From: Arthrobacter sp. PAMC25564
GTDB taxonomy: Bacteria > Actinomycetota > Actinomycetes > Actinomycetales > Micrococcaceae
Direction of reading: 5' to 3'
Length of the DNA stretch: 64,000 nt
NCBI RefSeq assembly: GCF_004798705.1
Contig: NZ_CP039290.1
Coordinates: 62,001-126,000 of the forward strand
The notes beneath the pieces are model-generated. The model was not told the DNA's origin. It saw nothing but the letters and a program-made list of their open reading frames with translations, and did no database searches. Below are positions 53,506-62,896 of the stretch, piece by piece (positions within the stretch are counted from its first letter, which is position 1; every line of letters begins with the position of its first letter). The position numbers and the translations under genes are program-made.

Positions 53506-53727
53506 GCCGGAAAAATCCCGGCATCCGGCGCGGTGGTCCCCGTGGCTCCGGTCCCTGGAGTTGCGCCGCCGCTGGATGCGCCTGGACCGCTGACACCCTC
53601 GAGACCGCTGGACGCATGCACAACGCGCAGCGGCCGTCTCCGTCCGTTGGCCCATTGAGCCGCTCCCGCCACACGCGGTTAGCTGGGTCACATCAGCGTT
53701 TCCCGCCAGCGACCTCCAGGAATCATC
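53506..53727. other. Gene-free stretch
   Basis: I see no gene, clear hairpin with T-run or strong repeat here. The base composition is that of the surroundings. Confidence 0.5.
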
Positions 53728-53844
53728 GTGACTTTGCACAAGAAACAGGTCTCCCGCACCCCAGCCCGCCGGGACGAGGTCGAGATCGACGACGGATCCT
53801 GCGCGGATGACTGCCACTACTGCCGGGGACCGGAAACAGATTAG
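53728..53844 (+). CDS. Possible 38-residue Cys-containing small protein
   Basis: GTG at 53728, with CCAGGA eight bases upstream, opens a 38-codon frame ending TAG at 53842-53844. The product is MTLHKKQVSRTPARRDEVEI followed by an acidic stretch and C25, C29, C32 with His30 (CADDCHYC). The Cys spacing could bind zinc or a cluster. The strand, codon third-position GC and ribosome binding site favour a gene, but the small size makes it uncertain. Function unknown. Confidence 0.45.
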   Translation: MTLHKKQVSRTPARRDEVEIDDGSCADDCHYCRGPETD

Positions 53845-53962
53845 CGGCCGTCACATGGCGGTTGGCCCCGGTTGTTGCCCGGAAATCACAATCCGGGCAT
53901 CAATCAGGACCCGCCGCCGTGGCGTCGTTGACTAAGGCTACGCCGGGCATAAAAGTTGAGCC

Positions 53963-54601
53963 ATGAGGCCTCAGCGAATGAACTACAAACTGGTAATTAC
54001 GACGGCGGCTGCCGCGGCAGCGCTCCTGCTCGGCGGCTGCGGGGCCAGCCAACCGCAGGCCCAGGCTGTCAGCGAAACGGTGGCCCCGTCGGCAAGCGCG
54101 TCGACCCAGTCGAACGGTTCCGGCGTGCCCCAGGCCCCGTCCTCTTCGGCACCGGCAACGCAGGCGTCCACACCGTCCGGGCCCGCCCTGTGCAAGGCCG
54201 CCAGCCTGACCGCCAGCACCGATTCCACCGGCGGCGGCGCCGCCGGAAGCGTCTACATGCAGCTGATCCTGACGAACACCGGCACCGGGCCCTGCCTCCT
54301 GAAAGGCTTCGCCGGAGTCTCCCTCACCGCCGACGCCAACGGCGAGCCGATCGGCGCGCCGGCAACCCGCGACGAATCCACCCCTGTAACCGACGTCCTG
54401 CTCGCGCCGGGCCAGGCCGGCACCGCAACACTGCGCTACACCCAGGCCGGCAACTACAACGACTGCACCCGCACCCAGGCTGCCGGCCTCCGCGTCTACC
54501 CGCCCGAGGACACCGCCTCGCTGTTCCTCGCCGAGCCACGGGACGCCTGCAGCAATACAGGCATCGCCCTGCTGACCATCGGGGCCTTCCAGGCCAAGTA
54601 G
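53963..54601 (+). CDS. DUF4232 family lipoprotein
   Basis: A 212-residue exported lipoprotein. The signal peptide ends in LLLGGC, so the Cys near residue 26 is the lipid anchor. A Ser/Thr/Pro-rich linker to about residue 70 leads to a DUF4232-type domain beginning LCKAASLTASTDS and containing LILTNTGTGPCLLKGFAGVSL, with Cys residues placed to form two disulfides. Proteins of this family are common in actinobacterial walls; function not known. ATG at 53978 is a possible alternative start. Confidence 0.85.
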   Translation: MRPQRMNYKLVITTAAAAAALLLGGCGASQPQAQAVSETVAPSASASTQSNGSGVPQAPSSSAPATQASTPSGPALCKAASLTASTDSTGGGAAGSVYMQLILTNTGTGPCLLKGFAGVSLTADANGEPIGAPATRDESTPVTDVLLAPGQAGTATLRYTQAGNYNDCTRTQAAGLRVYPPEDTASLFLAEPRDACSNTGIALLTIGAFQAK

Positions 54602-54674
54602 CCGTCAGCGTGGCGGCTTTTGGCTGACGATACCGCCGCCGGAGACTGTCGGTGCCGTAAGGCATGATGGAGGG

Positions 54675-57600
54675 ATGAAGGGGCGCGAGCTCGCCGGCGG
54701 CACACTTGCGGCCGGTGCCATGGACCGGTTCAGCCGGCCGACCCGGGACTGGTTCCTGGGTGCTTTTTCCACGCCCACCCCGGCCCAGGACGGTGCCTGG
54801 AACGCCATCTCCTCGGGTTCGCATGCCCTCGTCGTGGCCCCCACCGGCTCCGGCAAGACGCTCGCGGCCTTCCTCTGGGCGCTGGACCGGCTGCTGGTCT
54901 CCACCGCCGCCGGACCGGAGGAACTGCCCGGCCTGGACGCTGCGGCGTTGAAGGCCGCGCGGCGGAAGGCGCCCAAGCGGAAGACCCGCGTGCTGTACAT
55001 TTCCCCGCTCAAGGCGCTCGGTGTCGACGTCGAACGCAACCTCCGCGCCCCGCTGATCGGCATCACCCAGACCGCCAAACGCCTCGGGCTGCCCGCGCCG
55101 CTGATCACCGTCGGGGTCCGGTCCGGGGACACGCCGGCGTCGGAGCGCCGCACGCTGCTCAGCCACCCGCCGGACATCCTTATCACCACCCCGGAATCGC
55201 TGTTCCTGATGCTGACGTCCAAGGCGCGGGAGACCCTCAGCGAGGTGGACACCATCATCGTCGACGAGGTCCACGCCGTGGCGGGCACCAAGCGTGGGGC
55301 ACATCTGGCGGTATCGCTGGAACGCCTCGACGCCCTGCTGCCCAAGCCGGCGCAGCGGATCGGCCTCTCGGCCACCGTGGAGCCCAGGGAGCTCGTGGCG
55401 CAGTTCCTCGCCGGCCCGGCACCGGTGGAAATCGTGGCCCCGCCGTCGCGGAAGAACTGGGACCTGACCGTCTCCGTCCCGGTGGAGGACATGTCCGATC
55501 TGCAGGGAGCCGCCGGGGCCTTCGACTCCGGCCCGGCATCCGGGCTGCAGCCGCAGGCGTCCATCTGGCCGCATGTGGAGGAGAAGATCGTCGATCTGGT
55601 GCTGGCCAACCAGTCCACCATCGTGTTCGCGAATTCCCGCCGGCTGGCCGAACGGCTGACGGCACGGCTCAACGAGATCTACGCCGAGCGCCGGCTGATG
55701 GCGGCGGCCGGCGGCCGGGACGGGTTTGGTGCCGGGGCGCCGGACTTCGAAACCACACCGGCTCCGGTGCCGTCCGGCGGTGCTGCGTCGCTGCCCGCCT
55801 CCACCTCCACCTCCACCGCCACGCCGGCGCACATGATGGCCCAGGCCGGCAGTACGGCCGGCGCCGATCCGGTCCTGGCCCGGGCCCACCACGGCTCCGT
55901 GTCCAAGGACCAGCGCGCCCTGATCGAGGACGATTTGAAGTCCGGGCGGCTGCGCTGTGTGGTGGCCACCTCCTCCCTGGAACTCGGTATCGACATGGGC
56001 GCCGTGGACCTCGTCGTGCAGGTGGAATCCCCGCCCTCGGTGGCCAGCGGCCTGCAGCGGGTGGGCCGTGCCGGCCACCAGGTCGGCGAGATCTCCCAGG
56101 GCGTCCTGTTCCCTAAGCACCGGGCGGACCTCGTGCACACCGCCATCACGGTGGAACGGATGCTGGGCGGCAAGATCGAGCGGCTCAGCGTTCCGGCCAA
56201 CCCGCTGGATATCCTGGCCCAGCAGACCGTCGCCGCCACTGCCCTGGGTGCCATTGACGTGGAGGAATGGTTCGCCACGGTCCGGCGGTCCGCACCCTTC
56301 GCCTCGCTCCCCCGCTCCGCCTTCGAAGCGACCCTGGACCTGCTGGCGGGCCGCTACCCCTCGGATGAATTCGCGGAACTGCGGCCGCGGATCATCTGGG
56401 ACCGCAACGCCGGCACCATCGAGGGGCGCCCGGGGGCGCAGCGGCTCGCCGTCACCTCCGGCGGCACCATCCCGGACCGCGGGCTGTTCGGCGTCTACAT
56501 CATCGGCACCGAGGCGGAGGGCTCCGGGGCTGCCAGCGCGGACGGGCGGGCCGCGAGCCCGGCCGCGGCGGCGGCCAAGGGCGGGCGCCGGGTGGGCGAA
56601 CTCGACGAGGAAATGGTCTACGAGTCCCGGGTCGGCGACATCTTCGCCCTCGGCGCGACCAGCTGGAAGATCGAGGACATCACCCACGACCGCGTCCTGG
56701 TCTCCCCGGCCTTCGGCCAGCCCGGCAAGCTTCCCTTCTGGAAGGGCGATTCCCTCGGCCGGCCGGTTGACCTCGGCCGTGCCCTCGGCGCGTTCATGCG
56801 CGAACTTTCCGCGTCCGACGTCGGGCCCGCCACCGCACGCTGCAAGGCGAGCGGCCTGGACGACTTCGCGGCGAACAACCTGATCCAGTACCTGGCCGAA
56901 CAAAAGCTGGCCACCGAGGTGGTCCCCTGCGACACGACCCTCGTGGTGGAGCGCTTCCATGACGAACTCGGTGACTGGCGGGTGGTGCTGCACAGCCCCT
57001 TCGGCATGCCGGTCCATGCACCCTGGGCCCTGGCCGTCGGGCAGCGGTTGCACCAGCGGTACGGGATGGACGGCTCCGCCATGGCCGCCGACGACGGCAT
57101 CGTGCTGCGCGTGCCAATGATGGAGGACGAGCCGCCCGGCGCCGAGCTGTTCCTCTTTGATCCCGAGGAGCTGGAACAGATCGTGACGGCGGAGGTCGGC
57201 GGCAGCGCCCTGTTCGCCTCCCGTTTCCGCGAGTGCGCTGCCCGCGCCCTGCTGCTGCCCCGGCAGAATCCCGGGAAACGGCAGCCCCTGTGGCAGCAAA
57301 GGCAGCGGTCCGCCCAGCTGCTGGATGTCGCCCGGAAATACCCCACCTTCCCGATCGTGCTGGAAACGGTGCGCGAATGCCTGCAGGATGTCTACGACCT
57401 TCCGGCCCTGAAGGGCATCGCCGCCTCCATTGAGCGCCGCGAGCTGCGGATCGTGCAGACCACCACCCAGCAGCCCTCGCCTTTCGCCAAGTCCCTGCTG
57501 TTCGGCTACGTCGCGCAGTTCCTCTATGAGGGCGACTCCCCGCTCGCCGAACGCCGGGCCGCGGCCCTGGCACTGGATTCCACCCTGCTCAACGAGCTCC

Positions 57601-59708
57601 TGGGCCGGGTGGAACTGCGCGAACTGCTCGACGCCAAGGTCATCGACGCCACCGAACGTGAGCTGCAGCGCCTGGCTCCGGACCGGCGGGCGCGCGGGCT
57701 TGAGGGCGTCGCGGACCTCCTGCGCCTGCTCGGCCCGCTCACGCCGGACGAGGTCGCCGCCCGGCTGGAGGCGGCTTCGATGCCCGGGCCCGGTCCGGTG
57801 GACGGGCCCGTCAAGGCGGCGGCCTCCCCCGCCGACGCCACGGCGCACCTCGCGGCTCTCCAGCGCGCCAACCGCGCCATCAAGGTCAACGTCGGCGGCG
57901 TCGAACGCTACGCAGCGGTGGAGGACTCCGCCCGCCTGCGCGATGCCCTTGGCGTGCCGCTGCCGATGGGCGTGCCGCTGGCCTTCATCGAGCCCGTCGC
58001 GGATCCGCTGGGGGATCTCGTCTCGCGCTACTCCCGCACCCACGGGCCGTTCACCTCGGCCGAAGCCGCCGCCCGGCTGGGACTCGGCGTCGCCGTCGTC
58101 GGCACCGCACTGAAGCGGCTCGCCGCGGACGGACGGGTGGTGGAAGGCGAGTTCCGCCCCCATGCCCCGCCCCCGGAAGGGACAGCACCGGACGCGGATG
58201 CCGGCGTTGCAGCCCCCACGGCCCCGTCTGTCGTTCTGCCGGTCGTTCTGCCTCCGGCAAGTGTCAGCGAGTGGTGCGACGCCGAGGTCCTGCGCAAGCT
58301 CCGCCGCCGTTCACTCGCCGCGCTGCGCGCGGAGGTCGAACCCGTGGACTCCGCCGCCTATGGCCGTTTCCTTCCGGCCTGGCAGAACGTCCGCGCCCCC
58401 GGCAGCCGCCGCGGGCAGCCGGCGCTGCGTGGGCTGGACGGCATCATCACCGCCGTGGACCAGCTCTCCGGGGTGCCCATTCCGGCGTCGGCCTGGGAGC
58501 CGCTGGTCCTGGCCGGCCGGGTATCCGACTACCAGCCGGCCATGCTCGATGAACTTATGGCAGCCGGCGAGGTCCTCTGGTCCGGCGCGGGCTCGCTGCC
58601 GGGCAATGACGGGTGGGTGAGCCTGCATCTGGCCGATTCGGCCGAACTGACGCTGAACCCCGCCATCGACTTTGTGCCCGGCGACGCGCAGCTGCGGCTC
58701 CTGGAGCACCTGCGGAACAACGGCGGCGGCTATTTCTTCCGGCAGCTGACCGGGATTGCCGGCGGCATGGATACGGTGCTGAGCGACCAGGATGTGGTCT
58801 CCGCGCTGTGGGACCTCGCCTGGGCCGGGCGTCTCACCGGCGACACGTTCGCGCCGGTCCGCGCCCTGATCGCCGGCGGCCACACCGCCCACCGGCAGGT
58901 CGCCCGCGCGCCGCGGGCCCGGGCACCGCGGCTGAGCCGGCTGGGACGCGCCCACGGCACCGGGTTGCTGGGCTCGCCCGGGCTCACCGGAGGCCGCTAC
59001 GGTTCCGCCACCGGCGCGGCGCCTACTCCCCCGCTCGCCGCGGGCCGCTGGTCCGCGCTGCCTGCCCCCGAACTGGATCCCACCATCCATGCCCGTGCCA
59101 CCGCCGAACTCCTGCTGGACCGGTACGGGGTGGTCACCCGCGGATCGGTCATGGCGGAGAACATCCTGGGCGGCTTCGGCCTGATGTACAAGGTGCTCGC
59201 GCGGCTGGAGGAGGCCGGCCGGTGCCGCCGCGGGTACTTCATCGAACACCTCGGCGCCGCACAGTTTGCCGTCCCGGCCACGGTGGACCGGCTGCGGTCC
59301 TTCGCCGAGGATACCCAGCTGTCCAAGCCCGAGCCGGTCGCGCTGGCCCTCGCCGCCACCGACCCTGCCAACGCCTACGGTGCTGCCCTGCCGTGGCCTG
59401 CGCTCAACGTCGAAGCCGGCACCGGCCACCGCCCGGGCCGGAAGGCCGGCGCCCTGGTGGTGCTCGTCGACGGCGCCCTGGTCCTCTATGTGGAGCGTGG
59501 CGGCAAGACCCTGCTCGCGTTCAGTGACGACGCCGGGATCCTGGCCGCGGCGGGCGCGGCGCTGGTGGGGGTGGTGAAACGCGGCGCGGTGGACAAGCTG
59601 ATCATGGAAAAGGTCAACGGCCACGGCATCCTGGACACTCCCGTCGCCGCCGCCCTGGCCCAGGCCGGCGCCTACTCCACACCGAAGGGATTGAGGATCC
59701 GTGCCTGA
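54675..59708 (+). CDS. lhr: Lhr ATP-dependent DNA helicase
   Basis: A 1,677-residue large helicase-related protein, a 3'-5' superfamily 2 DNA helicase of DNA repair. Walker A is APTGSGKT (55-62), motif II is DEVH in IIVDEVHAVAG, motif VI is QRVGRAGHQ; winged-helix and Lhr-specific domains follow and the C-terminal 600 residues form the Lhr C-terminal region known to oligomerise. Two Ala/Gly/Pro/Ser-rich inserts (near residues 350-400 and 615-640) make it longer than usual. GGAGGG is just before ATG 54675; ATG at 54720 is an alternative. It overlaps the Nei2 gene by eight bases, the same gene pair as in mycobacteria, which points to joint work in repair. Confidence 0.96.
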   Translation: MKGRELAGGTLAAGAMDRFSRPTRDWFLGAFSTPTPAQDGAWNAISSGSHALVVAPTGSGKTLAAFLWALDRLLVSTAAGPEELPGLDAAALKAARRKAPKRKTRVLYISPLKALGVDVERNLRAPLIGITQTAKRLGLPAPLITVGVRSGDTPASERRTLLSHPPDILITTPESLFLMLTSKARETLSEVDTIIVDEVHAVAGTKRGAHLAVSLERLDALLPKPAQRIGLSATVEPRELVAQFLAGPAPVEIVAPPSRKNWDLTVSVPVEDMSDLQGAAGAFDSGPASGLQPQASIWPHVEEKIVDLVLANQSTIVFANSRRLAERLTARLNEIYAERRLMAAAGGRDGFGAGAPDFETTPAPVPSGGAASLPASTSTSTATPAHMMAQAGSTAGADPVLARAHHGSVSKDQRALIEDDLKSGRLRCVVATSSLELGIDMGAVDLVVQVESPPSVASGLQRVGRAGHQVGEISQGVLFPKHRADLVHTAITVERMLGGKIERLSVPANPLDILAQQTVAATALGAIDVEEWFATVRRSAPFASLPRSAFEATLDLLAGRYPSDEFAELRPRIIWDRNAGTIEGRPGAQRLAVTSGGTIPDRGLFGVYIIGTEAEGSGAASADGRAASPAAAAAKGGRRVGELDEEMVYESRVGDIFALGATSWKIEDITHDRVLVSPAFGQPGKLPFWKGDSLGRPVDLGRALGAFMRELSASDVGPATARCKASGLDDFAANNLIQYLAEQKLATEVVPCDTTLVVERFHDELGDWRVVLHSPFGMPVHAPWALAVGQRLHQRYGMDGSAMAADDGIVLRVPMMEDEPPGAELFLFDPEELEQIVTAEVGGSALFASRFRECAARALLLPRQNPGKRQPLWQQRQRSAQLLDVARKYPTFPIVLETVRECLQDVYDLPALKGIAASIERRELRIVQTTTQQPSPFAKSLLFGYVAQFLYEGDSPLAERRAAALALDSTLLNELLGRVELRELLDAKVIDATERELQRLAPDRRARGLEGVADLLRLLGPLTPDEVAARLEAASMPGPGPVDGPVKAAASPADATAHLAALQRANRAIKVNVGGVERYAAVEDSARLRDALGVPLPMGVPLAFIEPVADPLGDLVSRYSRTHGPFTSAEAAARLGLGVAVVGTALKRLAADGRVVEGEFRPHAPPPEGTAPDADAGVAAPTAPSVVLPVVLPPASVSEWCDAEVLRKLRRRSLAALRAEVEPVDSAAYGRFLPAWQNVRAPGSRRGQPALRGLDGIITAVDQLSGVPIPASAWEPLVLAGRVSDYQPAMLDELMAAGEVLWSGAGSLPGNDGWVSLHLADSAELTLNPAIDFVPGDAQLRLLEHLRNNGGGYFFRQLTGIAGGMDTVLSDQDVVSALWDLAWAGRLTGDTFAPVRALIAGGHTAHRQVARAPRARAPRLSRLGRAHGTGLLGSPGLTGGRYGSATGAAPTPPLAAGRWSALPAPELDPTIHARATAELLLDRYGVVTRGSVMAENILGGFGLMYKVLARLEEAGRCRRGYFIEHLGAAQFAVPATVDRLRSFAEDTQLSKPEPVALALAATDPANAYGAALPWPALNVEAGTGHRPGRKAGALVVLVDGALVLYVERGGKTLLAFSDDAGILAAAGAALVGVVKRGAVDKLIMEKVNGHGILDTPVAAALAQAGAYSTPKGLRIRA

Positions 59709-60534
59709 GGGCGACTCCGTCTTCCGCGCGGCGGCGCAGCTTCAGGCGGCGCTGGCCGGGCAGCAGCTGATTTCTTCCGACTTCCGGGTCCCGCGCTTCG
59801 CCACGCTCAAGCTGGATGGCTGGACTGTGAACGAGGTGGTGCCGCGCGGCAAGCATCTGCTCATGCGGCTGCAGGGCCCGTCTCGGGAGGACCGCCTGAC
59901 CATCCACTCGCATTTGAAGATGGAAGGCGCCTGGCAGGTCTACCCGCCGGGAGGCCGCTGGCGGAAACCCGGGTTCACCGCCCGGTGTGTGCTGCGCACC
60001 GCGGCGGCAGACGCCGTCGGGTTCTCCCTGGGCATCCTGGAGGTGGTGCGTACCTCCGAGGAGGACTCGGTCGTGGGCCACCTCGGCCCGGACCTGCTCG
60101 GGCCCGACTGGGACCTGGCCGAGGCCGAACGGCGGATCCGCACCGCACCCGGGGTTCCGATCGGCGTCGCGCTGTTGGACCAGCGGAATCTGGCGGGAAT
60201 CGGCAACATCTACCGCTGCGAGGCATGCTTCCGCTCGGGCGTCCACCCGGCGTCCCCGGTCTCCGCGGTGGGTGACCTGGGCGGACTGATTGCGGGCGCC
60301 AAAGCCCTGCTGGAAGCCAATCTGGGGCCGGGCCCGCGGACCACGGTGCTCCATGCACGGGGCATCCCGGTGGCCCGGATGGCCGGGCGGCCCGGCTACT
60401 GGGTGTACCGCCGAGAGCACCAGCCCTGCCTGAAGTGCGGAACGCCGGTACGCCGTGGAGTCCTAGCCACGGCCGCAGGGACCGAGGAACGGGATATCTA
60501 TTACTGCCCGGGGTGCCAGCCGGCGCCCGAATAG
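59701..60534 (+). CDS. nei2: Fpg/Nei family DNA glycosylase, Nei2 type
   Basis: A 277-residue base-excision repair enzyme that removes oxidised bases and cuts the strand. The catalytic P2-E3 are in MPEGDSVFRAA; LTIHSHLKMEGAWQVY and DQRNLAGIGNIYRCEACF follow the family; four Cys (CLKCG and YYCPGC) form the C-terminal zinc finger, with DNA-contacting residues between. The GTG start at 59701 lies in the end of lhr. PEGDS rather than PELPE points to the Nei side of the family. Confidence 0.95.
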   Translation: MPEGDSVFRAAAQLQAALAGQQLISSDFRVPRFATLKLDGWTVNEVVPRGKHLLMRLQGPSREDRLTIHSHLKMEGAWQVYPPGGRWRKPGFTARCVLRTAAADAVGFSLGILEVVRTSEEDSVVGHLGPDLLGPDWDLAEAERRIRTAPGVPIGVALLDQRNLAGIGNIYRCEACFRSGVHPASPVSAVGDLGGLIAGAKALLEANLGPGPRTTVLHARGIPVARMAGRPGYWVYRREHQPCLKCGTPVRRGVLATAAGTEERDIYYCPGCQPAPE

Positions 60535-60612
60535 AACCGCTGCGGATCCGGTCCTGCGACGCTCACATTACCCGGCGCGGACTGATTCCCGCGTCGCCGG
60601 CAACGTTCGGCG

Positions 60613-61227
60613 TCAGTGCGCTGCGGCTTGCAGCGCTTTCGGCTCCGGAACGGTGAACCGTGGCAGCAGAAGCTGCACCAGCGGGCCGATGGCCAGCGCG
60701 TAGACCACCGTGCCGACACCGATGGAGCCGCCCAGCAGCCAGCCGGCTCCGAGCACCGCCACTTCGATGCCGGTCCTGGATACCCGCACGGACCATCCGG
60801 TGCGCCGGGCCAGCCCGGTCATCAGGCCGTCCCGGGGGCCGGGCCCGAGGCGGGCTCCGATGTAGCACGCCGAGGCGATGCCGTTCAGCACCACGGCTCC
60901 GGCGAGCATGCCGATCTGTCCGCCCAGCTGGGAGAACTCCGGGATCAGCGCCAGGCCGACGTCCGCGAAGACCCCCACCAGCACGGCATTGCACAACGTG
61001 CCGACGCCGGGCCACTGCCGCAGCGGAATCCACAGCAGCAGCACCAGGAAGCTGACGATCACCACCACGGTGCCTATGCTCAGACCTGCCCTGCCGGCCA
61101 GCCCTTGATGGAAGACGTCCCAGGGGTCCAGTCCCAGTCCGGCCCGGATGAACATCGCCAGGGAAACGCCGTACAGGGCGAGGCCGACAAGAAGCTGGAG
61201 GAGTCTGCGGGGCATCATGGCACCCAT
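60613..61227 (-). CDS. YczE/YitT-like membrane protein
   Basis: A 204-residue protein with about five membrane segments: LLQLLVGLALYGVSLAMFIRAGLGLDPWDVFHQGLA at the start is characteristic of YczE-like proteins, which include GLxLxPWxxxHQ motifs; PGPRDGLMTGLARRTG is a second mark. It is divergent from the MocR regulator at 61280. Linkage of MocR regulators to YczE-type membrane proteins is a described pattern, so the membrane protein probably belongs to the regulated function, perhaps transport. ATG at 61227 or 61218 are both possible starts. Confidence 0.85.
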   Translation of the reverse strand: MGAMMPRRLLQLLVGLALYGVSLAMFIRAGLGLDPWDVFHQGLAGRAGLSIGTVVVIVSFLVLLLWIPLRQWPGVGTLCNAVLVGVFADVGLALIPEFSQLGGQIGMLAGAVVLNGIASACYIGARLGPGPRDGLMTGLARRTGWSVRVSRTGIEVAVLGAGWLLGGSIGVGTVVYALAIGPLVQLLLPRFTVPEPKALQAAAH

Positions 61228-61238
61228 CTTCCCGGAAA

Positions 61239-61279
61239 ACTGGCCTTGTATTCCATATCCAGTTTGAGATACTGGCCTT
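61239..61279. promoter_or_regulatory. Spaced direct repeats between YczE and MocR genes
   Basis: ACTGGCCTT occurs at 61239-61247 and 61271-61279, start-to-start 32 bases (three helical turns), and CCAGT at 61259-61263 is an inverted half-site between. Direct repeats on one face of DNA are the known site type of GabR/PdxR-like MocR proteins. Confidence 0.65.
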
Positions 61280-62785
61280 ATGTCCGGCTCCCTGAATCCC
61301 GGTTCCCTCGCCCGCCTGCTGGGCGGGTGGCACCTCGGCACCGCCCCCGCCTACCGCGAGCTGGCCGACGTCGTCCGCCTGCTGGTCCTCGACGGCCGCG
61401 TCCCGCTGGACGTCGCGCTGCCAAGCGAGCGGTCCCTCGCCGCGGCCCTGGGCATCAGCCGCACCACCGTGACCGCAGCCTATTCCTCGCTGCGCGAGCA
61501 GGGCTTCCTGAGCAGTGGCCAAGGCAGCAGGGGCCGGACCTGCATCCCGGGTCATGGGCCGCGGAACGTAGGAGGCGGAGGCGCAGACGGGGCGGCCGGA
61601 GCATCGAGCCTCAGCGGCGCGCCGGGCCTGGCCGTCCCGCCCGGGCTCCTGGACCTTGCCTATGCCTCACTGCCGGCCAGCGGTGAGGTGGTGCACCGGG
61701 CCTTTGCGGCCGCGCTGACGGAACTGCCGGCACTGCTGCCCGGCTTCGGCTACGACGCGCTCGGCGTGGGCGCGCTCCGGGAGGCGATCGCAGCGCGGTA
61801 TTCGGCGTCGGGCGTTCCCACCACTGCCCGGCAGATCCTGGTGACTTCCGGCGCACAGCATGCCCTGAACATCATCCTGCGCACGCTCGCCGGCCGAGCG
61901 GACAAGGTCCTGGTGGAGCATCCGAGCTACCCGAACGCCCTCGACGCCATCCGCGCCGCGGGGTGCCGTCCCGTGCCGGTGGCCATGCCTCCCGCCGTGG
62001 CCGGCGCCACGCCCGGCTGGGATCCCGACGCGATGGAGACCGCACTGCTGCAGCAGCGGCCCGCGATGGCCTATGTGGTGCCGGACTTCCACAACCCCAC
62101 CGGGCGGCTGATGTCCGATCCGCAGCGGCGCCGGCTCATACGTGCCGCAGCAGCCTCGGGCACGGTACTGGTGGTGGACGAGACACTGCGCGAGTTGAAC
62201 CTCGACGCCGCCGGCTCCACTCCCATGGCCGCGTTCAGCCCGGCTGTGGTTTCGCTTGGTTCCCTCAGCAAGTCGCACTGGGCGGGGCTTCGGACCGGCT
62301 GGATCCGGGCCAGCGAACCCCTCATCCAGCGCTTCACTGCCGCCCGCACCACCCTGGACCTCGGCGGCCCCGTGGTGGAACAGCTCGCCGCGGCGCATCT
62401 GGTCAACGCCATGACGGAGCCGCTTCCTGCCCGGCTCGCCGCGCTGCGCGGGAACCGCGACATCCTGCTGGAACTGGTGCGCGGACACCTGCCAGGCTGG
62501 GAACCGGAACGGCCCGACGGCGGCCTGTCCGTGTGGTGCCGGCTTCCGGCGCCGATCAGCACGGCGCTTGCAGTGATCGCACCCGACTTCGGCATCCGGC
62601 TCGCCGCCGGCCCCCGGTTCGGGCTGGGCGGGGCGTTTGAGCACTACCTCCGGGTGCCGTTCACCTTGCCGCCGGAGCAGCTGGAGACCGCCGTGCGTGC
62701 GCTGCGCTCGGCCCAGGACAGGGTGGAGGCCGCTCCCCAGCTGCGGCGGAACCTCGTGGTCGCGCCGGCCGCAGCCATCGCCTGA
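61280..62785 (+). CDS. MocR family regulator (GntR winged helix plus aminotransferase-like domain)
   Basis: A 501-residue regulator. The N-terminal winged helix (about 15-85, VALPSERSLAAALGISRTTVTAAYSSLREQGFL in parts) is linked by a Gly/Ala-rich stretch to a type I aminotransferase-like domain (about 115-490). PLP should bind the Lys in SLSKSHWAGLRTGWI, and YVVPDFHNPTG has the Asn and Pro of the fold. Such proteins sense pyridoxal phosphate or an amino-compound. The repeats just upstream suggest control of itself and of the divergent YczE-like gene. Confidence 0.93.
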   Translation: MSGSLNPGSLARLLGGWHLGTAPAYRELADVVRLLVLDGRVPLDVALPSERSLAAALGISRTTVTAAYSSLREQGFLSSGQGSRGRTCIPGHGPRNVGGGGADGAAGASSLSGAPGLAVPPGLLDLAYASLPASGEVVHRAFAAALTELPALLPGFGYDALGVGALREAIAARYSASGVPTTARQILVTSGAQHALNIILRTLAGRADKVLVEHPSYPNALDAIRAAGCRPVPVAMPPAVAGATPGWDPDAMETALLQQRPAMAYVVPDFHNPTGRLMSDPQRRRLIRAAAASGTVLVVDETLRELNLDAAGSTPMAAFSPAVVSLGSLSKSHWAGLRTGWIRASEPLIQRFTAARTTLDLGGPVVEQLAAAHLVNAMTEPLPARLAALRGNRDILLELVRGHLPGWEPERPDGGLSVWCRLPAPISTALAVIAPDFGIRLAAGPRFGLGGAFEHYLRVPFTLPPEQLETAVRALRSAQDRVEAAPQLRRNLVVAPAAAIA

Positions 62786-62800
62786 CTCGGGGAATTCCCT

Positions 62801-62862
62801 GCGCTGCGTAAATTTCCCGGCGACGCCCGAATCCGGGGGTCGCCGGGTAATTTGCGCAGCGC
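62801..62862. repeat. Long imperfect inverted repeat
   Basis: Outer arms GCGCTGCGTAAATT (62801-62814) and AATTTGCGCAGCGC (62849-62862) differ at one position; inner arms CCCGGCGAC (62816-62824) and GTCGCCGGG (62839-62847) are perfect; the centre is a 14-base loop. It lies between convergent genes. It may end both transcripts, but its AT-containing outer arms and size also fit a REP-like element. Confidence 0.7.
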
Positions 62863-62896
62863 CAGGTAATCCGCACGGCGCCGGCGGGCGGGACTC

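Noticed and set aside
54324..58163. Very long open frame antisense to lhr
   Set aside because: It runs opposite a well-supported helicase gene, has Gly/Arg/His-rich low-complexity translation and no family motif; such antisense frames are expected in DNA of this GC content.
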